Source of the DNA: Anseranas semipalmata
Taxonomy: Eukaryota > Chordata > Aves > Anseriformes > Anseranatidae
Assembly: GCA_013399115.1 (NCBI GenBank)
Contig: VXAA01000089.1
Location: forward strand, 244,757 to 308,756
Direction of reading: 5' to 3'
DNA length: 64,000 nucleotides
Every line of letters starts with the position of its first letter. The first letter of the stretch is position 1. Of the stretch, positions 62,901 to 64,000 are shown piece after piece. Both the position numbers and the translations under genes were made by a program. The notes below the pieces were generated by a model, which saw only the letters and a program-made list of their open reading frames with translations, did not search any database and was not told the origin of the DNA.

Positions 62901-63299
62901 ACAAGCAAATTGGAGAACAACATTAGAGGTCCCCTGCTCGCCATGGAGCAGGAGAGGCATATGGGGCACCACAGCCTGGTGGGAAGGGCAGAGGTCCAGG
63001 AGTAAAAGTGCCGTGTGGGTCACCATCCAGCAAGGTGAAAGGCAACACTCAAACACAGAAAAGATCTTTTTAAAGTTCATTCTCTAGTCTTTTGATTTGA
63101 TCCATTTGATGTTATCTGCAAAATGCATCCTCAATGTCTCATGCATCCCATATGTTTTTAGTTCTTAATACAGGTACACCAGTCATCCAAGTTAAGGGAG
63201 GTGGAAACATGGGGCTTTTAAAATCACACCTTCTTTGCTGGAGCATGCTAGAGGACAAATGTTTTCATTCCCACTTAAAGGAATAGAGAGAGTTAATAG
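54000..63299. other. Non-coding sequence, no gene seen
   Basis: About 9 kb without a supported gene. It contains a poly-A run (54883-54898), AT-rich simple sequence near 58417-58443 and 59250-59290, an imperfect nested inverted repeat at 55459-55512 and a doubled 20-base unit at 62603-62642. The 142-codon minus frame at 59796-60224 shows no recognisable domain. Confidence 0.5.
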
Positions 63300-64000
63300 A
63301 TTATCACTCACAAATGCAGTATGCAGCCTGTGAATAAACTCTTTTTATGGCATTGCATTTTTATGAACAGCTAATGTAGTTGAAAGCAAAATACATCACA
63401 AATTAGGAGAGCAGAGTTTGCAAGGATATTCATAAATGTAAATAGTTGTAGAAAAAATGAAATCTTTCAGAAACACAACCGAGGAAATGAAAAGATACAA
63501 GTAATTCAAACAAGCATCAAAGGCCTGAATTTCTGAGGAGCTGTTACTAATGAAGAAACAATTGACTTCACAGAGCAGCTATGCTAATGAACTGTGCTTT
63601 ATGGATAATAATGAAGTAATTTTTATGAATGCCTAATAAAGACAAAACTGGCAAAACAATGAATAATAATGAAAACTGAAAATCTCTTAGAAATTAAAGG
63701 AATTGTTAACAAATATGTTTATGCTGTACTGAGGGCAATAATTACTGTTCTTTTCACATTTTCAAGGGCAAGAAACATAAATCCCAATTCACTACAGTAT
63801 TTAAGCACAAGCTTAAAGTGAGCACTGGATTAAGTTTGGGTGGTGGTAGGCAAAAGAATGTCTTGATAACCATAGCTAACCGAATGCAGTGTTTAATATG
63901 AATAAGCATGATGTATGGCTTCTATGCTGGCCATATGGGAAGACAGTAGTCAAATACACTGTGCTGCATGGTTGGCATTGGCAAGGTGGCAGCCACATAA
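63300..64000. promoter_or_regulatory. AT-rich candidate regulatory segment with TTTATG motifs
   Basis: Four TTTATG(G/A) motifs, the CDX and posterior HOX type core, occur at 63343-63350, 63359-63366, 63598-63604 and 63621-63628. They lie among many TAAT cores and a POU-like ATGCTAATGA at 63581-63590. No repeat family or coding frame is recognisable. Motif density in AT-rich DNA is a weak argument, so this is a candidate only. Confidence 0.25.

Noticed and set aside
1..64000. tRNA, ribosomal RNA, CRISPR array, operon or bacterial mobile element
   Set aside because: No such signals were seen; the window is vertebrate nuclear DNA and these would not be expected in it.

Overview
This is a stretch of bird nuclear genome. 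The main evidence is a set of CR1 LINE copies, most ending before or just after the avian CR1 3' UTR, two of them with the CR1-type ATTCTATG terminal repeat. A degenerate GC-rich avian interspersed repeat and one recognisable vertebrate gene support this. I cannot name the species.

The window is gene-poor. The only protein-coding gene I can support is TMEM74 on the minus strand (coding part 38310-39236), a two-pass membrane protein of lysosomes and autophagosomes. Its coding region is one uninterrupted exon. A CpG island at about 40060-40520 is the likely promoter. A good splice donor inside it (minus strand, after base 40345) and a plausible acceptor near 39403 suggest a non-coding first exon and an intron of about 0.94 kb. 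Two short upstream ORFs lie just before the start codon. Downstream, a proximal poly(A) signal lies at 38086-38091 and a well-formed distal one at 33841-33846, so the 3' UTR could be about 0.25 kb or about 4.5 kb.

Layout: 1-4570 is repeat-dense (CR1 reverse-transcriptase fragment, GC-rich avian repeat, CR1 3' end, simple repeats, antisense CR1). 4571-33800 is mostly unique non-coding DNA with an ancient CR1 at 7020-7640, CR1 copies at 18795-19025, 25330-25560 and 27462-27862, microsatellites, and a 121-base sequence gap inside a poly-T tract. 33841-40520 is the TMEM74 locus. 40521-64000 is non-coding with a TA/CA microsatellite, a second two-base gap in poly-A, a compound inverted repeat near 53.9 kb and an AT-rich candidate regulatory segment at the right end.

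I did not find a new multi-gene system. The observations most worth checking are the compound repeat at 53916-53999, two clusters of homeodomain/POU/SOX-like motifs, and the upstream ORFs and RE1-like site around TMEM74. Family and motif assignments are from memory; no alignment was run.
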